This document shows, piece by piece, positions 1 through 7,725 of a stretch of DNA of 37,537 nt. Made by a program: the position numbers and the translations under genes. The stretch's first letter is position 1. Each line of letters starts with the position of its first letter. The stretch comes from CAYPXJ01 sp964414595 (GTDB taxonomy: Bacteria > Pseudomonadota > Alphaproteobacteria > Rickettsiales > CAIJLX01), in contig CAYPXJ010000012.1 of NCBI GenBank assembly GCA_964414595.1, positions 1-37,537 of the forward strand, in the 5' to 3' direction. The notes under the pieces were generated by a model, which was not told the DNA's origin, made no database searches, and saw only the letters and a list, made by a program, of their open reading frames with translations.

Positions 1-152
1 GTATTAATACAGGCCAGGTCGCCAGCGCGGGCACCGTGATGCTAGCGGCATTACCCATTATTCTCGGTTTTCAAATGTTGCTTTCTTTTATTAATTACGA
101 TATCGCAAGCGTCCCCACCACTCCCATTGCTCCGCGCCTGCCGGAAAAATAA
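1..152 (+). CDS. C-terminal end of a probable membrane-associated glycosyltransferase (partial)
   Basis: An open frame enters from the left edge and ends at TAA 150-152. The visible 49 residues begin INTGQVASAG and contain a hydrophobic stretch (TVMLAALPIILGFQMLLSF, roughly residues 11-29), then a short polar tail ending RLPEK. This tail is typical of the last membrane segments of family 2 glycosyltransferases, but the catalytic part lies outside the window, so the family call rests on resemblance of the tail only. The stop shares its last base with the ATG of the next gene (TAATG), indicating translational coupling with a GT-C-type membrane glycosyltransferase, which agrees with a role in surface glycan or lipid glycosylation. 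Confidence 0.5.
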   Translation, partial: INTGQVASAGTVMLAALPIILGFQMLLSFINYDIASVPTTPIAPRLPEK

Positions 153-1672
153 TGCCACTTTCACGCGCCCTCTATTTTTCTGCATTTTTTACCTTTGCTA
201 TTTTTTTGTTTTTACATAGCTGGCTTTCGGATGACGCTTACATCACGTTTCGTGTGATTGATAATTTTATCCATGGCTACGGCTTACGCTGGAATATCGA
301 TGAGCGCGTGCAAGTCTATACACATCCGCTGTGGATGCTGCTGCATATTCCTTTTTATGCGATCTTTAAAAATATTTACCTAATCACGATCGCTCTTTCT
401 TTTCTTTGCTCTGTGGCGGCGATTTGGGTTGTTGCAAGCCTCAAGCCTGATCCGATTGCACGGCTTTCCCTCCTCATTATTCCTCTTGCCACCTCCAAAG
501 CCTTTGTGGATTTCACCTCATCTGGGCTTGAAAATCCGCTTAGTTTTTTACTTATTGGCTTTTTTATAAAATTAGCGCTGCGTGCCAAGCCTGATTGGTT
601 TTTGCTTTCACTTATAGCGTCGCTTGCTGCGTTCAACCGTATGGATACGGTGCTATTTTATATTCCCGTTTTTCTTTATCTTTTTTGGTACCATAAACGT
701 CTGCCCATTCTTAAATTAATCGCGGGTGCAACACCGCTTCTTGCATGGCTGGTATTCAGTTTTTTTTATTACGGCTTTCTTTTTCCTAACACCAAATACG
801 CCAAGCTCAACGCAGGCATCCCTTTTAGGGATTATTTCTATCAAGGTCTTCATTATCTTGATTTACTTTTCTGGAGCGACACCGCTTCTTTCCTCATTTT
901 AAGCAGCGGTTTTATCGTAACTTTATTCCTTTTATGCACAGCAAAAAACTTCCGCGACCGCATCCTTGCTGCGGCAGGAATAGGGAGCGGTGTTTACTGT
1001 ATTTATATCCTGTGCATCGGCGGTGATTTCATGGCTGGCCGCTTTTTTTCGCTGCCCGTTTTTGTTTTCACCATCCAATTATTTTTACTTATGCCGCAAG
1101 CACGTGTTTGCCAGATTGCATTGCCTCTTATGTTTATTCTCGCTTCGCTCCATAGCTATTCGGAACGCACAAAACTTCCGTGGAGATTTCTTTATCACGG
1201 CATCACCGATGAGCGCGCGTGGCGCAGAGATAGCACCACTCTCTTCGATGCGCAAAACCTGCAACTGCGTAAGGATATTTCTTCACAAAACTATCAGCGT
1301 ATTGAAGCCGCATTAAACCAGGATAAATACACGGTTCGGCATGCCGTAGGGGTAATTGGTTTTTACAGCGGCCCTGAAATTATCATCATTGATCAACTTG
1401 CTTTGGCGGAGCCGTTTTTAGCGCGCTTACCCTCACGAAAAACTTGGCGTATTGGCCATTTTCCGCGCGATATTCCAACGGGATTTCTCAAAGCCCGTCA
1501 AACGGGTGATCTTTCCGAAATGGAACCTTCCATGGCTGAACATTACCGCAAGCTTCGCGTCATCACGCGGGATTCCATTTTCGCGGAAGAGCGCTTAAAA
1601 ACCCTTTGGGACTATCACTTTAATGTATCGCCTTTGAACACCAGCGATTCACCCGGTTTAAGGTCGCGGTAA
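152..1672 (+). CDS. GT-C-type polytopic membrane glycosyltransferase (AftB/ArnT-like)
   Basis: The 506-residue product has about ten hydrophobic helices in its first 340 residues and a soluble C-terminal region of about 150 residues. After the first helix it carries DDAYITFR (near residue 27) followed by a GYGL and THPLW pattern. This Asp-Asp loop is the usual catalytic signature of GT-C glycosyltransferases that take sugars from polyprenyl-phosphate donors at the periplasmic face of the inner membrane; the AftB-like branch has the same DDA(F/Y)I.FR...G.G...YT..LW order. Donor and acceptor cannot be told from sequence. The ATG overlaps the stop of the upstream glycosyltransferase. The last 58 bases overlap the convergent hydrolase gene on the minus strand, so both reading frames use 1615-1672. 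Confidence 0.75.
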   Translation: MPLSRALYFSAFFTFAIFLFLHSWLSDDAYITFRVIDNFIHGYGLRWNIDERVQVYTHPLWMLLHIPFYAIFKNIYLITIALSFLCSVAAIWVVASLKPDPIARLSLLIIPLATSKAFVDFTSSGLENPLSFLLIGFFIKLALRAKPDWFLLSLIASLAAFNRMDTVLFYIPVFLYLFWYHKRLPILKLIAGATPLLAWLVFSFFYYGFLFPNTKYAKLNAGIPFRDYFYQGLHYLDLLFWSDTASFLILSSGFIVTLFLLCTAKNFRDRILAAAGIGSGVYCIYILCIGGDFMAGRFFSLPVFVFTIQLFLLMPQARVCQIALPLMFILASLHSYSERTKLPWRFLYHGITDERAWRRDSTTLFDAQNLQLRKDISSQNYQRIEAALNQDKYTVRHAVGVIGFYSGPEIIIIDQLALAEPFLARLPSRKTWRIGHFPRDIPTGFLKARQTGDLSEMEPSMAEHYRKLRVITRDSIFAEERLKTLWDYHFNVSPLNTSDSPGLRSR

Positions 1673-2469
1673 GTAATATCCGCCGCGCGTACCGCATCAC
1701 CAAAATTACTCATATCACTTTCAAGAACCGGAAACGTGCCGTAATGCATCGGCACCGCAATTTTCGCCTTCACTTCGCGCGCCGCTTTAGCGGCAAAAAT
1801 ACTATCCATGGTAAAATGCCCGCCTGTGCAGAGCAGCGCGAGGTCTGGCGAAAATGTTTCGCCGATTTCATCCATCCCTTCAAAATAGGCCGTATCGCCA
1901 CTGTGATAAATCGTCGGGCCATTCTGTACGACGATGACAAAACCCGCTGCCTCACCGCCGTAAAGCAAAGGCTTATCTTCACTAACTTGCAAACTACTCG
2001 AATGTACCGCAGGCACCATAGCGATGGTCACTTCACCACCGGCGACCGTAATAGTACCGCCGATATTCATTTGCGTATCAAAGCCGGCTTGCGCGGCGGG
2101 AAAGCCCATCGCCGTAACCAAATTTTTGCCTAAATCAAAGTTAGAAACGAGTTTCGCTCCGGTCTTTTTGCCCAGCGCCACTGCATCACCCACATGATCA
2201 AAATGCCCATGCGTGATCAAAATATAATCAAGCTTGCCTACAGCCGCGATGGGATCTTTTTTTGCTACCACAACCGGGTTAGTCGGGTTGGTAAGCCAAG
2301 GGTCAATCATCAGCTTTGTGCCTTTCGGCGTCGTAATTTCAAAAGCCGCATGACCATGCCATGTCACCGTCGTTTCGCCCATATCGGCATGCGCATCGGT
2401 GAGCATCCATAACAGTGCCACCCATCCCAAAACCCATAAAAATGCACGCTTATTCAAACTAATCGGCAT
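1615..2469 (-). CDS. Exported metallo-beta-lactamase-fold hydrolase (UPF0173-like)
   Basis: The 284-residue protein begins with a signal peptide (MPISLNKRAFLWVLGWVALL, probable cleavage after DAHA). The mature part has TWHGHAAFEI and MIDPWL, then the zinc-binding HGHFDHVGDA motif, YHSGDTAYF, and a late MHYGTFP, in the order of the UPF0173/YtkL branch of the metallo-beta-lactamase fold. These proteins are hydrolases of mostly unknown substrate; export to the periplasm is what sets this one apart. I chose the ATG at 2469 because GGGGGA lies about eight bases upstream, while the in-frame ATG at 2475 is too close to it. The 3' end overlaps the convergent glycosyltransferase gene. Confidence 0.85.
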   Translation of the reverse strand: MPISLNKRAFLWVLGWVALLWMLTDAHADMGETTVTWHGHAAFEITTPKGTKLMIDPWLTNPTNPVVVAKKDPIAAVGKLDYILITHGHFDHVGDAVALGKKTGAKLVSNFDLGKNLVTAMGFPAAQAGFDTQMNIGGTITVAGGEVTIAMVPAVHSSSLQVSEDKPLLYGGEAAGFVIVVQNGPTIYHSGDTAYFEGMDEIGETFSPDLALLCTGGHFTMDSIFAAKAAREVKAKIAVPMHYGTFPVLESDMSNFGDAVRAADITYRDLKPGESLVFKGDTLK

Positions 2470-2538
2470 AACCATCTTCCCCCGTTATGTAATACCACCG
2501 TGTCGGTGTTAGCAGGTCTCTTAAAAAAATCAAAGAGG

Positions 2539-3270
2539 CTATTTTATTTCGCCGTCCACCAGCACAAGGGGATACGTTTTCAATCCAGAAAGCTCCGAAT
2601 TCATCACTTCCTGCGGCAGCAATGCGGTAAAGCTTGTACCCGCGCGCAACGATCTAAGCTTTAAAAGCGCCGCCTCGAGTAACGGCTCTTTCAGCAAACC
2701 GAGCTGCAATTCCACCGATTCATCCGCCACCAGCACATTCCCCTCGGGGTCGCTGATAGTATAGGTAAGTGGCACACGGTCACCGCAGTCATAAAGCTGA
2801 CCCGCGCCAGGTTTACCTTCAAAAACCTGAAATACCGCCGGAAGTTGGAAACGCGGTGTAGCTTCCGTGAGTGTGGCGTCAAAAACCAGCGTTTCCATAT
2901 TCGCGGCCTCCGGCAGCATACGCTTAAAATCCGGACTAATGGTTTTTGTATTCACCTGCACTTCGCCTGTCGAGCCCGCTTTCACTCCCAGAAACGCTTG
3001 CTCGATTTCCTTAGCAATTTCACCACCGCCAAGCACAAAGCTAAATTGCTGTGTTTCCTGCGCCGGCTCGGTGAGGCGTAGCGATACCGTCACATTGTCG
3101 CCACAAGCTGCTTCACGCCCCTCGCCCGCTTGTTTCACAACAAACTCCGCCGGCTTATCCCCGCGCGCGGTCTGATGTTTATCGCCGCCTAGGAAATGCG
3201 CCTCGAAAATCACGACATAGGCGATAAATCCGACCGCCAAGATCCGAAAAAGATATTTGGTTGAGAACAT
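2539..3270 (-). CDS. Membrane-anchored protein with two FKBP-like modules
   Basis: The 243-residue product has one N-terminal hydrophobic segment (FSTKYLFRILAVGFIAYVVIF) with no clear cleavage site, so it is probably anchored with its bulk in the periplasm. Two modules follow that share a pattern: a CGD start (AACGDNVTVSLRL and YDCGDRVPLTYTI), then a Leu/Gly strand region (FVLGGGEIAKEIEQAFLGVKAGS and LQLGLLKEPLLEAALLKLRSLRAG). This matches the GD.V...Y....G...(E)...L..(M/L)..G order of FKBP-type prolyl isomerases, but the aromatic active-site residues are poorly kept, so catalysis is doubtful. Each module has one Cys at the same place. The ATG at 3270 is preferred because longer versions would run through the divergent promoter region. 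Confidence 0.55.
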   Translation of the reverse strand: MFSTKYLFRILAVGFIAYVVIFEAHFLGGDKHQTARGDKPAEFVVKQAGEGREAACGDNVTVSLRLTEPAQETQQFSFVLGGGEIAKEIEQAFLGVKAGSTGEVQVNTKTISPDFKRMLPEAANMETLVFDATLTEATPRFQLPAVFQVFEGKPGAGQLYDCGDRVPLTYTISDPEGNVLVADESVELQLGLLKEPLLEAALLKLRSLRAGTSFTALLPQEVMNSELSGLKTYPLVLVDGEIK

Positions 3271-3301
3271 GGCGCCTATCTTGCTGAGCCTGCCTCGCTT
3301 G

Positions 3302-3317
3302 GCAAGTAAATACTTGC
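3302..3317. promoter_or_regulatory. 16-base palindrome, candidate operator of the YceI-b561 operon
   Basis: GCAAGTAAATACTTGC is a perfect inverted repeat (7-base arms, 2-base centre) in the 94-base gap between the divergent FKBP-like gene and yceI. A TTGGCA hexamer overlaps its left edge. The AAGTA..TACTT core resembles sites of some HxlR/MarR-type redox repressors, but no such regulator is encoded nearby, so the binding protein is unknown. Confidence 0.45.
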
Positions 3318-3364
3318 ACGAGCTTACGGGCTGGTCTATGCGGAAAAGGTTCAACGGAGGTTAT

Positions 3365-3967
3365 ATGCTCAAAAAACTAAGTCTCGCACTGCTCATATTT
3401 CTCCCCGCGATAGCGTCGGCGGAGACACAAGATTTCACCTTTGATAAACACCATACATCAATCCAATTTTCATTGGATCACTTGGGTTTTTCCAGTTATC
3501 GCGCACGCTTTTTAGATTTTGATGGCACCTTGTCGTTAGACGAAAAAAAGCCGGAAAATTCTAAGCTCAATGTAGTAGTTCGTCCCAAAGGCATACGTAC
3601 CGATCTCGATGAATTTGATGCAAAACTTCAGGGCGAAAAATTCTTTAACAGTGCTAAATTTCCGGAAGCAACCTTCAAAAGCACAAAAATTGAGCGCACC
3701 GGTGAAAAAACGGCAAAAGTTACGGGCGATTTCACATTGCTGGGCGTTACCAAACCGGTCACTTTCGATGTCACGCTTTACCAGATCGGTGAAGAAGCAT
3801 TTTGCAGTTGTTACAAAGCTGGCTTCTCGGCAAAAGCGACGATTAAGCGTTCGGATTTCGGTATGAGCGAATATGTCCCTTACGTCGGTGATGAAGTAAC
3901 ACTCACCGTCGAAACCGAAATGCAACGTCCGATGAAAGGCGAAAAACTGCTGAAAGAGAAAAAATAA
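3365..3967 (+). CDS. yceI: YceI-family periplasmic lipid-binding protein
   Basis: This 200-residue protein has a signal peptide (MLKKLSLALLIFLPAIASA) and the YceI lipocalin-like beta barrel: FDKHHTSIQFSLDHLGFSSYRARF near the start, EKFFNSAKFPEATFKST in the middle, GVTKPVTFDV, and AGFSAKATIKRSDFGM near the end. YceI proteins bind polyisoprenoid or amphiphilic lipids such as quinone-like molecules in the periplasm. The start at 3365 is set by AACGGAGG at 3352-3360. An unusual feature is the Cys-Ser-Cys in the loop before AGFSAK, where many relatives have a DPWG-type turn. It is the first gene of a run of five overlapping or nearly touching genes. Confidence 0.92.
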   Translation: MLKKLSLALLIFLPAIASAETQDFTFDKHHTSIQFSLDHLGFSSYRARFLDFDGTLSLDEKKPENSKLNVVVRPKGIRTDLDEFDAKLQGEKFFNSAKFPEATFKSTKIERTGEKTAKVTGDFTLLGVTKPVTFDVTLYQIGEEAFCSCYKAGFSAKATIKRSDFGMSEYVPYVGDEVTLTVETEMQRPMKGEKLLKEKK

Positions 3968-4527
3968 TGCCGCTCAAAAATACACCGCTTGAATACGGTG
4001 CGGTTGCCAAGATTTTTCATTGGCTTATGGCGGCGGGTATTATCGGTATGCTGGCGCTTGGTCTTTACATGGGGGATCTGCCTCTTTCACCCGAAAAGCT
4101 AAAACTTTATGCCCTGCATAAAGCAATCGGTATCACCTTATTGGCTCTCGTTTTTGCGCGCATTCTGTGGCGCGCAAATCATATGGTGCCGGCTTTGCCG
4201 GAACACATGAAGCGCATCGAAAAGCTTGGTGCACATCTCTCGCATTTCGGGCTTTATGGTTTGATGTTGTTTATGCCGATTTCGGGTTGGCTGATGTCTT
4301 CCGCGGCGGGTTTTCCTGTTTCCGTTTTCGGGCTGTTCACCATGCCGAATTTAATTGAAAAAAATACGGAGCAGCTTGAATTACTAAAAGAAGCCCATGA
4401 ACTTGCAGCCTATTTACTTATTGCTTTAATCACCGCGCACGCATTAGCCGCGTTACTTCACCATTTTTATCATAAAGATACGGTGTTGCTGCGTATGCTT
4501 CCCTTTACCAATTTTTTCCGGAGGTAA
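3967..4527 (+). CDS. yceJ: Cytochrome b561 (YceJ-like)
   Basis: The 186-residue integral membrane protein has four hydrophobic helices and the His pattern of diheme cytochrome b561: His18 (KIFHWLM), His51 (ALHKAIG), His144 (EAHELAAY) and His158 (TAHALAA), with HLSHFGLYGLMLFMPISGW before helix three. These proteins move electrons between the quinone pool and periplasmic partners. The ATG overlaps the yceI stop (TAATG). Pairing of yceJ and yceI is common, and here it is framed by YceI proteins on both sides, suggesting quinone or lipid redox chemistry in the periplasm. Confidence 0.92.
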   Translation: MPLKNTPLEYGAVAKIFHWLMAAGIIGMLALGLYMGDLPLSPEKLKLYALHKAIGITLLALVFARILWRANHMVPALPEHMKRIEKLGAHLSHFGLYGLMLFMPISGWLMSSAAGFPVSVFGLFTMPNLIEKNTEQLELLKEAHELAAYLLIALITAHALAALLHHFYHKDTVLLRMLPFTNFFRR

Positions 4528-4529
4528 CG

Positions 4530-5201
4530 ATGCGTTTTCTTTTTTTGCTAACCTTATTCATAAGTTTTTCGGCCTGGGCGCAGGATGAAAAAGCACCACA
4601 ATTTTATGTGCTGCCTGCTACTAGCAGTCTGAAATTTATCAGCACCGTCAATAACGCCGAGTCAGAAGGTAAATTCGAAAAATTTGATGCGGAGATTCGT
4701 TTTGATCCAGATCATCTGGACCGCAGCTCTATTAAAGTGGAAGTTGATCTCACCAGCATCACCGCCGCCTATCCCGAAATTCCCGCCAACCTGGTGAAAG
4801 AGGCTTGGTTCAGCGCCAAAGATTATCCCACCGCCACCTATGAAAGTAGCAGCATCACCTTGCTTGGCACCAATCGTTACCAGGTTCATGGTGAACTCGC
4901 GTTACGCAGTTACACCAAGCCATTACCGCTCACTTTCACGCTCGAAAAATACGATGGTACCAACGCGCGCGTGGTTGGCGAAGCCACGCTTTCACGTCTG
5001 GCATTTGGCGTAGGGCAGGATGAATGGTCGGATACCAGCACGGTCGCCGATGATGTAAAAATTCGTTTCGTCATTGAAGCAAGCCGTAACGCACCACCGG
5101 AACCTGCGCCCGCACCGGCAGTAAAGGAAACAAAACCCGAAAAACCGGCTGAGAAAAAAGAAGAGAAAGCCGAAGAAAAACCGGCAAAATCTGCTCATTA
5201 A
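4530..5201 (+). CDS. Second YceI-family protein with Lys/Glu/Pro-rich tail
   Basis: The 223-residue protein has a signal peptide (MRFLFLLTLFISFSAWA, cleavage before QDEK) and a YceI-like barrel: PATSSLKFISTVNNAESEGKFEKFDAEIRFDP, EAWFSAKDYPTATYES, LALRSYTKPLPLTF. It starts two bases after the cytochrome b561 stop, with AACG following a GGAGG at 4519-4523. The last 35 residues are a low-complexity tail of Pro, Ala, Lys and Glu with no Cys. The tail could span periplasmic space or contact peptidoglycan, which is inference. Its stop shares a base with the start of the DUF692 gene, so the pair is coupled. Confidence 0.88.
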   Translation: MRFLFLLTLFISFSAWAQDEKAPQFYVLPATSSLKFISTVNNAESEGKFEKFDAEIRFDPDHLDRSSIKVEVDLTSITAAYPEIPANLVKEAWFSAKDYPTATYESSSITLLGTNRYQVHGELALRSYTKPLPLTFTLEKYDGTNARVVGEATLSRLAFGVGQDEWSDTSTVADDVKIRFVIEASRNAPPEPAPAPAVKETKPEKPAEKKEEKAEEKPAKSAH

Positions 5202-6046
5202 TGGGATTCTCGCGTGCAATTTCCGGTGTAGGAATTGGGCTTCGCGCGCCGCATTACCAGGCACTACTAGAAGAAAAACCGGCGCTCGGATTTTTAGAAA
5301 TCCATCCGGAAAATTACTTCACCGAAACGATCGATCACACATTCCTTGAAAAACTCCGCACAGACTACCCACTGAGTTTTCATGGTGTTGGGCTTTCGCT
5401 CGGTTCGGCACAGGGCGTTTCAACGGCGCACATCGAAAAACTTTGCGAACTTGTTAAACGTTACGAGCCCGCGCTTGTTTCCGATCATGCCTCGTGGAGC
5501 GCAAGCGGAAACGCCCATATGCCCGATCTCTTGCCGCTGCCCTACACGCGCGAAACACTCGATGTCATGCAGGAAAATATCGCGCGCGTGCAAGATGCAC
5601 TGAAACGCCCGATACTTATCGAAAACCCTTCCACCTATTTGCAATTTGCACCAGCAGAAATGGAGGAACCGGAATTCTTATCCCTGCTTTGCATGCGCGC
5701 GGGGTGCGCGCTGCTTCTCGACATCAATAATATCTATGTAAATGCGGAGAATCATACTTATAGCGCGCAGGATTATGTGGCAAAAATTCCGCCGCATATG
5801 GTGCGCGAAATCCATCTCGCCGGGCATTACCGTCAGGATTTAGGCCATGGTCGTTCTATCCTTATCGATACGCACAACAGCACCGTGTGCGATGCGGGCT
5901 GGGCACTTTATCAAAAAGCCGTGCAGCGCTTTGGGCAGGTGCCCACATTAATAGAATGGGATGCAGATATTCCTCCGCTTGCCACACTTCTTTCTGAAGT
6001 GGCGCGCGCAAAAACCTATTTGCCGGAGCTGCGGTATGCTGGCTGA
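5201..6046 (+). CDS. bufB: DUF692 / MNIO-family multinuclear iron-dependent oxidase (BufB-like)
   Basis: The 281-residue product is a TIM-barrel protein of the DUF692 (MbnB/TglH/BufB) family. The metal-binding positions are visible in order: His61 (FHGVG), Asp95-His96 (SDHASW), Glu141-Asn142 (IENPSTY), Asp174 and Asn176 (LDINNIY), His205 and His209 (HLAGH), Glu252 and Asp254 (EWDAD). Family members use two or three iron ions to oxidise cysteines of precursor peptides, as in methanobactin and copper-binding bufferins. The gene begins on the last base of the second YceI gene and overlaps the next gene by 11 bases. No precursor peptide gene (BufA, DUF2282-like) precedes it; instead it follows YceI and cytochrome b561. 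The substrate is therefore unknown. Confidence 0.92.
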   Translation: MGFSRAISGVGIGLRAPHYQALLEEKPALGFLEIHPENYFTETIDHTFLEKLRTDYPLSFHGVGLSLGSAQGVSTAHIEKLCELVKRYEPALVSDHASWSASGNAHMPDLLPLPYTRETLDVMQENIARVQDALKRPILIENPSTYLQFAPAEMEEPEFLSLLCMRAGCALLLDINNIYVNAENHTYSAQDYVAKIPPHMVREIHLAGHYRQDLGHGRSILIDTHNSTVCDAGWALYQKAVQRFGQVPTLIEWDADIPPLATLLSEVARAKTYLPELRYAG

Positions 6047-6785
6047 TTTGCAAAAAAATTTTTTACAGGCGATGCGCGGCGAAATACGCGAAGATTTACT
6101 TACATACATCAAAGCATCTGCGCATATTTCTCCGTCCGAGCGGCTCGAAATTTACCGCAACAATATTCTGGCAAATGCCGCGCAAGCACTTGCGATAACC
6201 TTTGTGGTTACGCAGGCCATCGTCGGCATCGAATTCTTTCGTGCGATGGCGCGGCGCTACGTCGCAGAAAATTTTCCTGCATCCTCCACACTCAATCGCT
6301 ACGGAAAATCTTTTCCAGATTTTATTGCGCATTTTGAACCGGCAGCGTCACTGCCTTATTTATCCGATGTCGCACGGTTCGATTGGTTGTATCATGAAGC
6401 GGCACATGCGCCCCGCGATATCGCGATTGCACCGCAATTAGCGGGGGAAACTCCCCTATCATTTCGCGCAAGCGTCGGTCTTTTTTCTTCGCCCTATCCT
6501 ATTACACGCATACGGCAATTAACGCAGGATAAAAGCAGCGAAAAACTTATACTCGAAGGCGCATGTTACGTGATATTGCATCGTCCGCATCAGGTCGTAG
6601 AGATAGAAGAGTTGCGGGCAGAAGAATATGCCATACTCTCCCGTTTCTCTGAAACCGGCGAAATCGATGAAACCACCGCTGAATTAGCCGTTGCGCTTTT
6701 TGCACGCCTGCTTCAGCGAGAAGTTTTTGCGCCGTCCAAACAATTTTTGAGTTCCGTCGCCAGAGAAAAAAGCGCCGTTTCATAA
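6036..6785 (+). CDS. bufC: DUF2063 protein, partner of the MNIO enzyme (BufC-like)
   Basis: The 249-residue protein starts at ATG 6036, overlapping the bufB stop by 11 bases. The N-terminal half shows the DUF2063 hallmark: LQKNFLQAMRG, then SERLEIYRNNILANAAQALAITFVVTQAIVGIEFFRAMARRYV, and a later PYLSDVARFDWLYHEA. In known systems this protein is the partner that recruits the precursor peptide to the MNIO enzyme (as MbnC does for MbnB). Older annotations call the domain DNA-binding, which is not supported by what is known of MNIO pairs. The last 73 bases overlap the convergent znuA gene. Confidence 0.88.
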   Translation: MLADLQKNFLQAMRGEIREDLLTYIKASAHISPSERLEIYRNNILANAAQALAITFVVTQAIVGIEFFRAMARRYVAENFPASSTLNRYGKSFPDFIAHFEPAASLPYLSDVARFDWLYHEAAHAPRDIAIAPQLAGETPLSFRASVGLFSSPYPITRIRQLTQDKSSEKLILEGACYVILHRPHQVVEIEELRAEEYAILSRFSETGEIDETTAELAVALFARLLQREVFAPSKQFLSSVAREKSAVS

Positions 6786-7648
6786 TCGGGCTTATGATTG
6801 CCCAGCGGATCTAATATGCCCACACGAACGCCTGTTTTTTCTGCCAGCTGATCTACCAACTTGCTTGGAAATTGCGGTTCGCTAAAAATACACATCGCGC
6901 CGCTATCCCGCATTTTTGTATAAACTTCCTGCAAGCGCTTGGCGCTAATGGGATGTTCTGGATGCAGCGTAATAGAACCAACCGCCGTAAGCCCGTATCG
7001 TTTTTCAAAATACTGATACGCATCATGGAAAACGATATACGATTTACCTTGGACAGGCCTGAGCGTTTCTGAAAGTTGCGCATCAAGCGCTTTTAGTTTG
7101 TTGTTAAAAGCTTCGGCATTTTTAGCCACTTGCTTTTGGTACGCTGGCCAGCGTTTTTCAATCTCTTGTGCCAGAGCCTGGCTAATAATTTGCATGCGCA
7201 GAGGGTCAAGCCACACATGATAATCTTTCGCCTGTGTCTGCGAATATTCATGCTCATGTTCATGATGATGATCATGCTCTTCTTCATGCGCATGCGCTTC
7301 CCAAGAACCATTTTGACGCAAAGGCAGAAGATCCAGATTCTGTACCTGCGATAAAATCAGCACATTCTTTTGTTCCTGCACCAGTTTCTTTAGAAATGTT
7401 TCAAAATTGGGGTCGATAAGGATGAGCAAATCGGCTCCGCGTACAGCGCGCACTTGCTCCGGTGAAAGCGTATAAAGATGCTCCGAACCCAAGCCGCGCA
7501 CCACTTGCGTCACAGAAATCGGCGTATCCTTCACAAGCTCTTTCAGCGCATACGTAAGCGGTGGAAGGGATGTTACAATACGAGGCGCCTCCGCCCAGGA
7601 AAGCGCGGGCAGAACCCAGCAGAGAGCAAAAATAAAAAGACGCAGCAT
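6713..7648 (-). CDS. znuA: Zinc ABC transporter substrate-binding protein
   Basis: The 311-residue periplasmic protein has a signal peptide (MLRLFIFALCWVLPALSWA) and the cluster A-I zinc-binding layout: His57 (GSEHLYTLSPEQ), a His-rich acidic loop at about residues 119-133, His144 (DYHVWLDP), and VFHDAYQYFEKRYGL further on. The His-rich loop is typical of ZnuA as opposed to manganese-binding relatives. The start at 7648 is chosen because AAAGGA lies about six bases upstream; the frame extends to a TTG at 7663 that lacks this spacing. It is divergent from zur-znuCB, with a Zur-like operator between them, and convergent with bufC. Confidence 0.95.
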   Translation of the reverse strand: MLRLFIFALCWVLPALSWAEAPRIVTSLPPLTYALKELVKDTPISVTQVVRGLGSEHLYTLSPEQVRAVRGADLLILIDPNFETFLKKLVQEQKNVLILSQVQNLDLLPLRQNGSWEAHAHEEEHDHHHEHEHEYSQTQAKDYHVWLDPLRMQIISQALAQEIEKRWPAYQKQVAKNAEAFNNKLKALDAQLSETLRPVQGKSYIVFHDAYQYFEKRYGLTAVGSITLHPEHPISAKRLQEVYTKMRDSGAMCIFSEPQFPSKLVDQLAEKTGVRVGILDPLGNHKPDYETALFSLATELKNCLDGAKTSR

Positions 7649-7671
7649 AATTTTCCTTTGCAAACGCAGAT

Positions 7672-7688
7672 ATGTAATAATATTACAT
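7672..7688. promoter_or_regulatory. Zur box between znuA and zur
   Basis: ATGTAATAATATTACAT is a perfect 17-base palindrome centred on A7680, 24 bases upstream of the znuA start and 38 bases upstream of the zur start. Its sequence and position match Zur operators of proteobacteria, so it probably represses both znuA and zur-znuCB when zinc is plentiful. Confidence 0.88.
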
Positions 7689-7725
7689 GCTTGTCAAGCA
7701 GCACGGCTTGGGATATAGGTATTGT

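Noticed and set aside
7234..7312. Short plus- and minus-strand frames rich in His or Met over the znuA His loop
   Set aside because: They are reading-frame shadows of the His-rich codons of znuA.
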